Source of the DNA: Seonamhaeicola sediminis
GTDB lineage: Bacteria > Bacteroidota > Bacteroidia > Flavobacteriales > Flavobacteriaceae
Reading direction: 5' to 3'
DNA: 64,000 nt
Assembly: GCF_004358095.2 (NCBI RefSeq)
Contig: NZ_SMZJ02000004.1
Location: forward strand, 225,031-289,030
Part shown: in pieces, positions 53,542-62,337 of the stretch
Layout of the letters: each line of letters starts with the position of its first letter
How positions within the stretch are numbered: position 1 is the stretch's first letter
Translations under genes and position numbers: made by a program
The notes under the pieces: model-generated
Databases searched by the model: none
What the model saw: only the letters and a program-made list of their open reading frames with translations
Told to the model about the DNA's origin: nothing

Positions 53542-55048
53542 AAATGTATTTAAATGCGGGCTTAGTCTCTCCATTTTGGTCAATAAAACCAAAATAGCCT
53601 TGAGCCTGTTTTCTCCAAGGAAGTCTACCAACGACTTCCTTTGGTATTTCTGTAAAGTCATAAAGTGTCCAGCTCATAAACTGGATGTCATTTTTTGCAA
53701 ATAGAGTTTGCGCTGCTTTATGATGATCGGCCTGATCTTCTTCAGAATTACCAAAAGGACGCCACAAACCACGGTAAGAGGATAGCCCAAATTCTGTAAT
53801 TATAACAGGTTTGTCTGGAATATTAGTTTTTAATGTTTTGTATTCGGTTTCTAATGCATCTAAATCTTCATAATAGTGAAAGGATACAAAATCGACCTTG
53901 TCTTTCAAGATAGTTGCACTTTCTGTATTAGACCACCCTATGGTTACGGGGTGTATGGTATCAGTTGATTTAACGGTTTGTATCATCTGTTCTGCCCAAG
54001 CCAGTACTTTAGTTTTTCCTCTGGATTCAAAATCTAAATTAGGTTCATTTTTGATATCCCATGCTAAAAGTGCGTTATGATCCTTTAGTGCTGAAACTAT
54101 GTTAATGGCGTGATGCTGATTTAAAGTCCAGTTAAGCACTTCATAATCCCCATAAAAATCAAAGAGAGTTATTACAACTTTTAGCTGTTGGTTTTCAGCA
54201 AGATTTAGAACGGTTTTTAGTTTTTCTAATTTATCAGATGTAACATTAGCACGTCCAAAATCATCATAAGGCACAAAAATTCTAATACTGTTTAAACCAG
54301 CTTCTTTTATAATTTTGAAATCTTTTGAAATGATATTTTTATCAAAATCGTCACCATACAAATTCCATGGTGTGGCTTGCGGATAATAATTAATACCTTT
54401 AATGTTGGTAATGGTTTTGGATACAGATGTCAACTTCTGTTGATAAGGTTCACTTTTTTCTTTGATGAGATGTCTTGTGCGCCAAAACCCATCTTCCAAC
54501 AACATAATAATTTTATAGGTTGACACTTCTCTAGTTTCTAAAAGGATCTCATCATTTTGATACAGACGTTTGTATTCTAAAACATCTTTATCTCTCAATA
54601 CAACCAGTTGGCCATCTTCACTAAAAAACTCTAGCGTAAGATGATGCTCTAAAGTGGTGCCATCAATCCATATATTGTCGTTGCTGTTCTTCTCAATAAA
54701 GTTGTAGATAGAAGTTCTTGCATTTTCGGTGTAGTAATCTTCAATGCCTTGTGTGGTATTTGTTTTGTATGCAACATGTCTCACATACCACGCGTCTAAA
54801 TAATCAGTTTCAATGGATTTTAAAGTTTGCATATCCATTGGGCGTCCTTCGTTTTTCAAAGGTGCCCATTCCAATTTTGGTAAATACTGATCTATCTTTT
54901 TTATCTCCGTATGGAGCATTTTACTTCTATCAGCACCTGTGTTTAAATATGAAATTACACTACCTATGCCTAAAACAATGATAACCGTTATTGCTATGTA
55001 TGACAATAGCAAAAGTGCCCGCATTATATTTTTGTTTAGGCTTTTCAT
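53531..55048 (-). CDS. Membrane-anchored GH5/GH2-like glycoside hydrolase
   Basis: 505 residues with an N-terminal membrane anchor (about 9-35). The catalytic (beta/alpha)8 barrel begins near KGINYYPQATPWN. Catalytic acids are predicted as Glu335 in DIKNEPN and Glu419 in VIITEFG, the pattern of clan GH-A (GH5 and similar). SFHYYEDL and LYDF add to the match. Polysaccharide-cleaving enzymes such as this commonly edit the polymer made by adjacent synthases. The start overlaps the previous gene's stop (ATGA), showing an operon of three genes transcribed leftward. Confidence 0.85.
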   Translation of the reverse strand: MKSLNKNIMRALLLLSYIAITVIIVLGIGSVISYLNTGADRSKMLHTEIKKIDQYLPKLEWAPLKNEGRPMDMQTLKSIETDYLDAWYVRHVAYKTNTTQGIEDYYTENARTSIYNFIEKNSNDNIWIDGTTLEHHLTLEFFSEDGQLVVLRDKDVLEYKRLYQNDEILLETREVSTYKIIMLLEDGFWRTRHLIKEKSEPYQQKLTSVSKTITNIKGINYYPQATPWNLYGDDFDKNIISKDFKIIKEAGLNSIRIFVPYDDFGRANVTSDKLEKLKTVLNLAENQQLKVVITLFDFYGDYEVLNWTLNQHHAINIVSALKDHNALLAWDIKNEPNLDFESRGKTKVLAWAEQMIQTVKSTDTIHPVTIGWSNTESATILKDKVDFVSFHYYEDLDALETEYKTLKTNIPDKPVIITEFGLSSYRGLWRPFGNSEEDQADHHKAAQTLFAKNDIQFMSWTLYDFTEIPKEVVGRLPWRKQAQGYFGFIDQNGETKPAFKYISKE

Positions 55049-56250
55049 AATTTTAAATGTGCAATAGATTTAGAAATTCCTGCAGTTTTAATTATTATTT
55101 TATAATCTCCTGTTGGCAATTGATCTGGTTTGAGTTTAAAGCCAACATAGCCTTCGTAACTACTTTTGCGTTGGGTATGTAATACTTTATCATCGGCATA
55201 GACTTCTAAAATTACTTCTAATCCATCTGGAATCATCTGGTTCATGAAACTTTTTAGCGGGCCAATGGTAATGCTCCGATTATTATCAGAAAGTGTGATA
55301 TCAAAATCCGTAATTACAGATTTAAACGAAATATCAATGCGGTTACTTTCCGCCATACCTTCAATAAAGGCTTGAACAGACCAATCATCCGATTTACTAG
55401 GGTGAATCATTTTAGCGCTAGCAACACCATCAATTGTGGTTCCTGAGGTTTTTAAAATAGTATTATTTTTTGTTCTAATAAAGAATTCAATATAAGTGCC
55501 ATCGCTAATTGTATTATCGTATGCATCTTTTATTTTGGATGTGAAAAAGGTGGTGATTTGATTACCGTCTGCATAATCGTGATCTCTTTTGTATTTAATT
55601 TCAAAGTTAGTAGGAGGTGCCGGCATGATACTAATATCGTATTCCTTTGAGTTGAAGCCCATGCAGGAAGAACTCAGTAAAATACGACCTGTTTGTAATG
55701 GCGAATATATGTTTTGGTAACTAATGCCATTTTTAATTTTAACCGAATCCACAGTTTGGTTATTTTGAAATTGATGTTTGATAGCAACTTTAGTGCCTTC
55801 AGCCAATGGGTTATCATGTTCATCGGTTGGAATGGGAACCATCATACTAAAATCTTTACCGCCAGCAGAAATACTTGGTGGCCCTAAATAGGTCTGGATT
55901 TTTGAAACGGTTTTAGTAGGCACAATTTTTATGATACCCTGTAGGTTTGCAGTTGCAGCAAGTAATTTCCAATGTATAACTCCTGATTTTGAAGACACAT
56001 TATTTGGGATTTTATAACTTAAAGTATTATCAGCTCTATCGCCTTCAATCAATGTAGTTCCAAAGCTATTACTTACATACAACGACGGGGTTTTACTAGA
56101 TGTAGTTAAAAATTTTAAAACTACGGTATCACCTGCAACAAACTCTGTTTGGGTAGTTATTAACTTAAAATCATCATTAAAAAATGCATGAACATTTAAT
56201 GACAATAGCATCACCAAGAGAAGGGTAATATGTAGTTGTAGTTTTTGCAT
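55045..56250 (-). CDS. Secreted protein with bacterial Ig-like (Big-1/invasin-like) segments
   Basis: 401 residues with a signal peptide (LHITLLLVMLLSLNVHA). Several beta-rich segments look like bacterial Ig domains used in adhesins: TDEHDNPLAEGTKVAIKHQF and KDAYDNTISDGTYIEFFI, then TTIDGVASAKMIHPS. These D-x-x-x-N-P-L/I-x-E/D-G-T patterns are typical of Big-1. It is translationally coupled on both sides (TAATG with the upstream gene, ATGA with the downstream gene). Probably periplasmic or surface partner of the GH and membrane proteins. Confidence 0.75.
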   Translation of the reverse strand: MQKLQLHITLLLVMLLSLNVHAFFNDDFKLITTQTEFVAGDTVVLKFLTTSSKTPSLYVSNSFGTTLIEGDRADNTLSYKIPNNVSSKSGVIHWKLLAATANLQGIIKIVPTKTVSKIQTYLGPPSISAGGKDFSMMVPIPTDEHDNPLAEGTKVAIKHQFQNNQTVDSVKIKNGISYQNIYSPLQTGRILLSSSCMGFNSKEYDISIMPAPPTNFEIKYKRDHDYADGNQITTFFTSKIKDAYDNTISDGTYIEFFIRTKNNTILKTSGTTIDGVASAKMIHPSKSDDWSVQAFIEGMAESNRIDISFKSVITDFDITLSDNNRSITIGPLKSFMNQMIPDGLEVILEVYADDKVLHTQRKSSYEGYVGFKLKPDQLPTGDYKIIIKTAGISKSIAHLKL

Positions 56251-59200
56251 TAGTACGGCGCTCCTAAATAAGCATTGGTTTCAATTTTTATATAACTATA
56301 AATGGGATGATTTATGGGTTGTAGTTCTGAATATGTTTGGTTTTTTATGCGATTTGGTACTACTTTATTTGAAATATCTTGATTTGGTAAACCATTTACA
56401 AAACAATTTGCCATATTATCATTTATGATGGTGGTTTGCTGGTCTAAGAATTCATATTCAAAACTTTGTTGGCGTTGTTGCCTGATACCTTCCTTAACGA
56501 AGATATGGTCTACCCACACCAACGTCTTAGCATCATCATAATAAGATACTAAAATTTGAGGTATGGTAATTTCCATGATACCAGAATTAAATAATTTACC
56601 AGAAAATCCGTGGTTTGAAAGTTCTAAATCACTTAACACAGTTTGTTTGTATAAATCTGACCCAGACACATTTCCAGCGACTTGCAAATTGAATTTGGTA
56701 GGTTGCTCCTCTAATTCAATCGGTGTAAACTCATCAGGATTAAATGTTTTTGGGATGGAATCTTTTGTTTTAGACCAAGCAATACCTTCAAAATTAATTC
56801 TAAAAGAACTTACTTCTTTTGGCATCAATTTATGCTTTACCTGATGTTTGGCGTTATAGGTGGCCAATGCTTTATTTTTGTCATTATAAAGCGTACCTTT
56901 TAAAACGACATCGGCCGGCACATTATCAATATTCTGCACCTCACCAACCAGTACGTAGCTTTTATCATGCTTTACCAGTTTCGCAGAAAGGATCTCTAAT
57001 ACAGGCTGCTTTAAAACATCTTCGTGATGTGTTTGTTCGGTTGTAATACGGCGTCTACCTTGATTGAAATACTGTGTTTGATTATCGGTATAAAACTGAT
57101 TTGGCGGTAAATCTAAATCAATAGCATCAGGTTCAATAAACCATTTTCCATTTATTTTGACAAGAGATTTATAATACGTTTTATCAATTTTTTCTAAAGG
57201 TGTAATCCATTTTGTATTGACAATTGCAGAGGCTAGCGTATCAGTTTTATTGGTGACTTCAATATCAATAGCATCCAATTTCGCATAAGAACTTAAAAGG
57301 CCATCGGTAACAGAAATTTCCAGCATATATTGAGAAATAGATAAATTACTTTTTGGGTTGATTAATTGATGTGCTGTTTCAAACTGTTTAAAATCTAAAG
57401 CATCGTAATATGCTAAAATGGCATTTTTAGGCGCATGGTGGCTATTGTTTTTTATATAAAATTGATAAAAGCCAAAGCCAACGATTATTACTAAAATGAA
57501 AGACCAAATATGATTTATGTTTAAAACCCGTTTGGAAAAATGGGTGTAGCTGGTTTTAAAATTCAGGTAATCAGGATTGTGTTTTAGTCTTGTTTTTAAA
57601 GCGCGTGCAATGAGCAAGTGCACGTTTAAAAAGAATGCCATAAGAACCGTTAAAAACGGAACTATTCCCCAAAGTATTTTTTGCCATTGTGCTACATCTT
57701 CTTTTGGAAGAATGGAAGAAATTGGTGGTACATTTAACTTTTCCCAAACCTGAATACCATTTTCTAGTTGCCTTAAGCGTTGCCATCCGCAGAAATACAG
57801 AATAGGGTCGTAAAACTTATCGTTAGAGAAAATGTATTTTAGATTATACTTTTCGGGTGTGGTTAAAAACTGTTGTAGTGATCCAATACCTTCTACACCT
57901 TTAAATTTTGAGTTTTCTAATCGTTCTATAGGTCTTGTGGTAAGCTCAGGAAGTCTTCTCGCAGAATGGTAGTTGCCATCTACACTCATGGCTTTAGTTT
58001 GAGCTGATAACCACGCCATTTGATCCCCAAACCCTAAAGTCATGTAACGCCATTGGTCATGCTGGTCTTGATTCAAAAAATTAATAATGGGTAACATTTT
58101 TATTTTCTGGGGTTGCCCTGGCCTAAAATATCCCAAACTCATGGTAAAGATGGTCATGAAAACAAATAACCCAGCAAACACACCCCCAATAATTCTATGG
58201 TAAACGGCTCCAAATTTATCCTGCATTAAGGTTTTTAAATCGCCTTCAACTAATCTATATGCAAACTCCCCAAAAAGTGGTATAGACATTATTGATGCCC
58301 AAAGTGTAAATCGGTCTAAGGTTAAAATATTAAACGCTGTTTCTCCTAAAAACAGTCTGGGAATGGGAGTAGTACCACCAGTACCAAGCACCGTTAATAT
58401 GGTAATGGATAAGCCAAAAAACAAATAGCGTTTATTGTAATACCTATAAAAAATGTAAGGCAATATAATGAGTAAAACGCCCCAAGGAATTAAAAAGAAT
58501 ACCAAGCCAGAGGAGGTAATTTCTAAAAAATTATCTCTAGATCCATGTGGTATGGGAACTTGGGTTATGGGGTTGTTTTTAGAGTTTATCCAATAGGGTA
58601 AAATACAAGTGATGATAATAACTAAGGATAACAACCCAAAACTTACGATACGTTTAAAAAGGTTAAAGAAACTATTTAAAAATACTTTAAACGTAACGGC
58701 TTTCATGCTACCTGCCTTGTCTTTCGATACATCCATAAGTACCATACCAATAAGCGGAAAAATAAAGAAAACCATTCCAAAAATTGGCGTTACATGGTGG
58801 GAGGTAACCGTAACTGCTATAAGAGATAAAGAGGTGAATAAATATTTTATTTTACCAGTTTTTAACCATAAATATATTTCCGGTAACGCATGCATTAACA
58901 CCGAAATACCAATGATACTTGGTAATTGTCCAAATACATGCAATGTTTCTGCAAATGAAGACGATAATGCTGCTAAAACAGATGCATAACCCGCTACAGT
59001 TCGGTTTCCAGTAATTAATAAGGAAAACCGGTAAGCACCAGTTATAAATAATACAATACCAATTAGCGCAACCGTAAAAAGCCCAAATTTTAAACCACCA
59101 ATATAAGATAGTGCAGCTATAGATTGATGTACCAAAGGCGGGTAACTCATCACGGTAAAACCTGTGTACCATTTATAGTTCCACGGTTCAAACCAACTAG

Positions 59201-59336
59201 AAGCATAGTGTTCTGCAAAAAATAAGTGGATGAGGGCATCATAGGTACTTTCTAAAGTGAAAAATATAGAAGTCCCATGAAATGCAATACCTATAAGCAG
59301 TGCAACTATTAAGAATTTATTTGAGGTCTCTTTCAT
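56250..59336 (-). CDS. Large GT-C-like membrane protein (PTPS-related family)
   Basis: 1028 residues. Residues 1 to about 590 have about 12 membrane segments with a periplasmic motif TYDALIHLFFAEHYASSW and the YPPLVHQS loop, like the 6-pyruvoyl-tetrahydropterin-synthase-related membrane family (a GT-C glycosyltransferase fold; the name does not imply pterin chemistry). A periplasmic part (about 610-1028) shows a NTF2/DUF-like segment (AILAYYDALDFKQFETAHQL) and two or more beta-sandwich regions. It may use a lipid-linked sugar donor made by the receiver-GT2 fusion encoded divergently. First gene of a leftward operon. Confidence 0.8.
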   Translation of the reverse strand: MKETSNKFLIVALLIGIAFHGTSIFFTLESTYDALIHLFFAEHYASSWFEPWNYKWYTGFTVMSYPPLVHQSIAALSYIGGLKFGLFTVALIGIVLFITGAYRFSLLITGNRTVAGYASVLAALSSSFAETLHVFGQLPSIIGISVLMHALPEIYLWLKTGKIKYLFTSLSLIAVTVTSHHVTPIFGMVFFIFPLIGMVLMDVSKDKAGSMKAVTFKVFLNSFFNLFKRIVSFGLLSLVIIITCILPYWINSKNNPITQVPIPHGSRDNFLEITSSGLVFFLIPWGVLLIILPYIFYRYYNKRYLFFGLSITILTVLGTGGTTPIPRLFLGETAFNILTLDRFTLWASIMSIPLFGEFAYRLVEGDLKTLMQDKFGAVYHRIIGGVFAGLFVFMTIFTMSLGYFRPGQPQKIKMLPIINFLNQDQHDQWRYMTLGFGDQMAWLSAQTKAMSVDGNYHSARRLPELTTRPIERLENSKFKGVEGIGSLQQFLTTPEKYNLKYIFSNDKFYDPILYFCGWQRLRQLENGIQVWEKLNVPPISSILPKEDVAQWQKILWGIVPFLTVLMAFFLNVHLLIARALKTRLKHNPDYLNFKTSYTHFSKRVLNINHIWSFILVIIVGFGFYQFYIKNNSHHAPKNAILAYYDALDFKQFETAHQLINPKSNLSISQYMLEISVTDGLLSSYAKLDAIDIEVTNKTDTLASAIVNTKWITPLEKIDKTYYKSLVKINGKWFIEPDAIDLDLPPNQFYTDNQTQYFNQGRRRITTEQTHHEDVLKQPVLEILSAKLVKHDKSYVLVGEVQNIDNVPADVVLKGTLYNDKNKALATYNAKHQVKHKLMPKEVSSFRINFEGIAWSKTKDSIPKTFNPDEFTPIELEEQPTKFNLQVAGNVSGSDLYKQTVLSDLELSNHGFSGKLFNSGIMEITIPQILVSYYDDAKTLVWVDHIFVKEGIRQQRQQSFEYEFLDQQTTIINDNMANCFVNGLPNQDISNKVVPNRIKNQTYSELQPINHPIYSYIKIETNAYLGAPY

Positions 59337-59397
59337 TATTTTTTTGAACGGTAATCGCTACATGGTAAAGATAAATAATTTAATTGCTGCCTTAAAT

Positions 59398-59489
59398 TTT
59401 ATTTATCTACACAAAATTACCATTCGTCTATACTTACCTATTAGTTAAGCTAAATATAGATTTTTGAAGATACTTCAAGTGTAAATTTG
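59398..59489 (+). promoter_or_regulatory. LytTR-type site and promoter of the receiver-GT2 gene
   Basis: TTTATTTATCTAC (59398-59410), ACCATTCGTCTAT (59419-59431) and a weak third repeat at 59440 are in 21-bp register. The perfect -7 TAAATTTG (59482-59489) puts TTTG 67 bp after 59419. The region is shared with the divergent operon starting at 59336. Confidence 0.7.
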
Positions 59490-59520
59490 TCCTGTAATTA
59501 AAAAACAAAAACACTCAAAA

Positions 59521-60705
59521 ATGAAAATATTAGCCATAGACGATCAACAATTAGTTTTATTACCATTACAAAAAAGATTAGCCGAATTAGGATATGAGGT
59601 TAAAATAGAAACAGATGCTAATGATGGTATTTTACTTTACAACTCATTTAATCCAGATTTAGTTATTGTAGATATTAATATGCCAGGTGTTTCTGGGTTA
59701 GATATTGTAAAATATATCAGAAATTCTAAAAATGCTGATACACCAATAATGGTTTTATCGGGTAATACAGAAGATAATATTATCACAACTGGTTTTGAAT
59801 TAGGTATTAATGATTATATGAAAAAACCATTAAGCCTTAATGAAATTTGTGCACGTGTAAAGCGATTAATTGGTGCGCCTGAAGTTAAAAATATAGCCCA
59901 CAAAAGTGATGTGATGATTCAAGAGCGTTGTGTAGGAGTTGTTATTCCTTGTTATAATGAAGAAGAACGATTACTTAGTAAAGAGTTTACAGATTATATA
60001 GATAAAAACTCTGGTTACCATTTATGTTTTGTAAACGATGGTAGTAAAGATAATACTCTAGAGGTTTTAAAAGCATTACAAAAAGGTAGAGAAGAGTTTA
60101 TTACTGTATATGACTGTGAGAAAAATGGAGGGAAAGCAGAAGCTGTACGATTAGGAATGTTACATATGTCAAAAAAAGAAGATCTAGATTATATAGGATT
60201 TTTAGATGCTGATTTATCAACAGATTTAGCAGATTTTGATGACTTGGTTAAAACTATAGAACATTCAGAATTTAAAATTGTAAGTGGTTCTCGTATTGCT
60301 AGAATGGGTGCAAATATTACTAAAGAATCAGCCAGAAAAATTATCAGTTTAACTATCAATTTTATTATAAGAAAGATTTTAAAAATGGATTTTAAAGACA
60401 CACAATGTGGTGCTAAAATCTTTAGAAAAGATGTGATTCAACTCGCTTTTGCAGAAAAATTTGTAACCCAATGGATTTTTGATGTTGAAATATTTAAGAG
60501 AATAAGTCAGTATTACGGATTATCTAAAGCAAAATCTATATTATGTGAGCAACCATTAAAAAGATGGATTCATGCTGATGGTTCTAAGCTTTCAATGAAA
60601 GATTCAGTTAAAATTGTTGGACAGTTAGCTCAAATTGCTTGGGTATATAGAGGTAGAAAAAAATTGGTTGATAGTACTCAGATTGAACTCAAATTAGTTC
60701 ACTAG
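59521..60705 (+). CDS. Receiver domain fused to a DPM1/ALG5-like GT2 glycosyltransferase
   Basis: 394 residues. Residues 1-120 are a full response-regulator receiver: AIDDQQLVLLPLQKRL, phospho-acceptor Asp51 (LVIVDINMPGVSG), Ser in MVLSGNT, Lys in YMKKPL. Residues about 138-390 are a GT2 enzyme like dolichyl-phosphate glucose/mannose synthase: VVIPCYNEEERL, FVNDGSKDNT, FLDADLSTDL (metal-binding DAD), KDTQCGAKIFRKD, split FVTQWIFDVEIF and RWIHADGSKL. It probably makes a polyprenyl-phosphate sugar for the GT-C-like protein. Phosphorylation control of the enzyme is inferred from the fusion. Confidence 0.92.
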   Translation: MKILAIDDQQLVLLPLQKRLAELGYEVKIETDANDGILLYNSFNPDLVIVDINMPGVSGLDIVKYIRNSKNADTPIMVLSGNTEDNIITTGFELGINDYMKKPLSLNEICARVKRLIGAPEVKNIAHKSDVMIQERCVGVVIPCYNEEERLLSKEFTDYIDKNSGYHLCFVNDGSKDNTLEVLKALQKGREEFITVYDCEKNGGKAEAVRLGMLHMSKKEDLDYIGFLDADLSTDLADFDDLVKTIEHSEFKIVSGSRIARMGANITKESARKIISLTINFIIRKILKMDFKDTQCGAKIFRKDVIQLAFAEKFVTQWIFDVEIFKRISQYYGLSKAKSILCEQPLKRWIHADGSKLSMKDSVKIVGQLAQIAWVYRGRKKLVDSTQIELKLVH

Positions 60706-60742
60706 AGTTAATTTAGTTTGATTTGTTTATGTTTTTGTGATT

Positions 60743-60772
60743 AAAAGGCGGTACTTTTTGTACTGCCTTTTT
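60743..60772 (+). terminator. Rho-independent terminator of the receiver-GT2 gene
   Basis: AAAAGGCGGTAC pairs with GTACTGCCTTTT around a TTTTT loop (one G-T pair), followed by T residues, 37 bp after the stop. Confidence 0.85.
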
Positions 60773-60778
60773 ATTTTA

Positions 60779-61225
60779 TTATGACCTAGGCTTATCAATT
60801 CCTCTGTCATACATCACAATACTACCAGCAACAGAAACGTTTAAACTTAATTAAGACTTAAACTTCACTAAAAAATGACTTTTTTCAATAGCTTTTTTTG
60901 ATAATCCTTAATCATCATTACCAAGCAAATACACACAATGTCTTGGATGATGAAATGCTTTCAGGCTTTCAGCATCATAGGTCAACTCAACGCCTAAAAT
61001 TCTTGTGTCTTTTGGTAAGTTGTTATAAAACTCTTCAAAAGAATACGGCATCGCCCTAACGGTATTATGAGTATCACAAGCTTGTTTTGCATAGCGGTTG
61101 CCAATGGTGAAAATAAAGCTAGCTCCTAAATTATGTTCAGATAGCCAAAGTACGCCTAAGTTTTAAGGTGTTTTTCCGTTTTGGATGCCGATACCGAAGA
61201 ATTCGTTTTCAAAGTTATTGTTCAC
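60779..61225 (-). pseudogene. RNA methyltransferase (TrmH/SpoU family) pseudogene with three in-frame stops
   Basis: The minus strand from GTG 61225 encodes a full SpoU-type RNA 2'-O-methyltransferase sequence in one frame of 149 codons. NEFFGIGIQNGKTP, LGASFIFTIGNRYAKQACDT (cut: FIFTIGNRYAKQ), HHPRHCVYLLGNDD, GLSKKAIEKSHFLVKFKS and LSLNVSVAGSIVMYDRG are recognisable. It is interrupted by TAA at codons 21, 106 and 125, with no frameshift. The family relies on the NVSVAGSIVMY knot region, which is intact. Loss of function is the simplest reading. Alternative: readthrough, which would be remarkable for three TAA codons. Confidence 0.85.
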
Positions 61226-61250
61226 CTTTTAAAAGTAAATATTCTTAAGA

Positions 61251-62258
61251 TTATCCCCCAATAGTAATCATACTTCTATTTTTTGAATGTAAATCAGGTT
61301 TCTGAAGCTTCTTTAAAGTATCCATGCCACCTCGAACTTTAAATTTAGCTTGTACTGCTTTATCGATTATGGATTCAATGGGTTTTCCAGCTCGAAGCGA
61401 TGTTAATAAATCAGATTCTGTAGCAGAAAATAAACAGTTTTTTAATTGGCCATTAGCCGTTAAACGTAGTCTATTGCAAGAATCGCAAAACGGATTTGTA
61501 ACTGAACTAATGATTGCAAAGCTACCTTGATACCCTTTTATTTTATAGTTTTTTGATGTATCATTTGGCGAGTCTTGTAAGCGTATAATATCTTTTTCTT
61601 TAAATGCTTCGCTTACATATTTCATCACTTCGGCATACGACACCATTTTACTCATATCCCACTTATTGCCATCAAAAGGCATAAATTCTATAAACCGAAC
61701 CGAAATGGGCAGATCTTTTGTAAAGTTGATAAAGTCAATAATTTCATTATCATTAAATCCTTTCATTAAAACAGCATTTACTTTTACCGTAAAGCCTTCT
61801 TTAACTAATAATAAAATATTATCATAAACTTTTTTGAATTCATGACGCCGTGTGATATGCTTAAATTTTGAAGCGTCCAAGGAGTCTAAACTCACATTAA
61901 TTTTGTTGACACCATTAGCCTTTAAAATAGCAACAAATTTATCTATAATTACGGCATTAGATGTGATGGACAATTCCACAGGAAGCGACGCTAATTTTTC
62001 TAAAATTACAGGAATATCTTTTCTTACTAAAGGTTCACCACCCGTTAGGCGAATTTTTGTTACACCATGCTTTACAAAGGTTTTGGCAATTTCATATATT
62101 TCCTCATAAGTCATTAAATGACTTTTTGGCGATAGTTGAATACCATCCGCAGGCATACAATAGGTACAGCGTAAATTACAGCGCTCCGTTAACGAGATAC
62201 GTAAATAGGCATGATCTCTACCGTGGGTGTCTTGTAATATGTTTTTGTTTTCGCTCAT
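61251..62258 (-). CDS. moaA: GTP 3',8-cyclase MoaA
   Basis: Radical-SAM enzyme for the first step of molybdenum cofactor synthesis, converting GTP to the cyclic intermediate. N-terminal [4Fe-4S]/SAM ligands are Cys27, Cys31 and Cys34 (RCNLRCTYCMPADG). The second, substrate-binding cluster ligands are in NPFCDSCNRLRLT and KNCLFSATE. The C-terminal Gly-Gly ends the protein (TIGG), as in functional MoaA. 335 residues. It follows moaCB by 79 bp on the same strand. Serves nitrate reductase, the IorB-type enzyme and the YdeP-type protein in this window. Confidence 0.96.
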   Translation of the reverse strand: MSENKNILQDTHGRDHAYLRISLTERCNLRCTYCMPADGIQLSPKSHLMTYEEIYEIAKTFVKHGVTKIRLTGGEPLVRKDIPVILEKLASLPVELSITSNAVIIDKFVAILKANGVNKINVSLDSLDASKFKHITRRHEFKKVYDNILLLVKEGFTVKVNAVLMKGFNDNEIIDFINFTKDLPISVRFIEFMPFDGNKWDMSKMVSYAEVMKYVSEAFKEKDIIRLQDSPNDTSKNYKIKGYQGSFAIISSVTNPFCDSCNRLRLTANGQLKNCLFSATESDLLTSLRAGKPIESIIDKAVQAKFKVRGGMDTLKKLQKPDLHSKNRSMITIGG

Positions 62259-62337
62259 ATTCTCACTCTGTTTAATCGTTGAATTGTTAAACCGTGTAAT
62301 CGACTAAGCGATTTAACTATTCCACATATAAACAATT

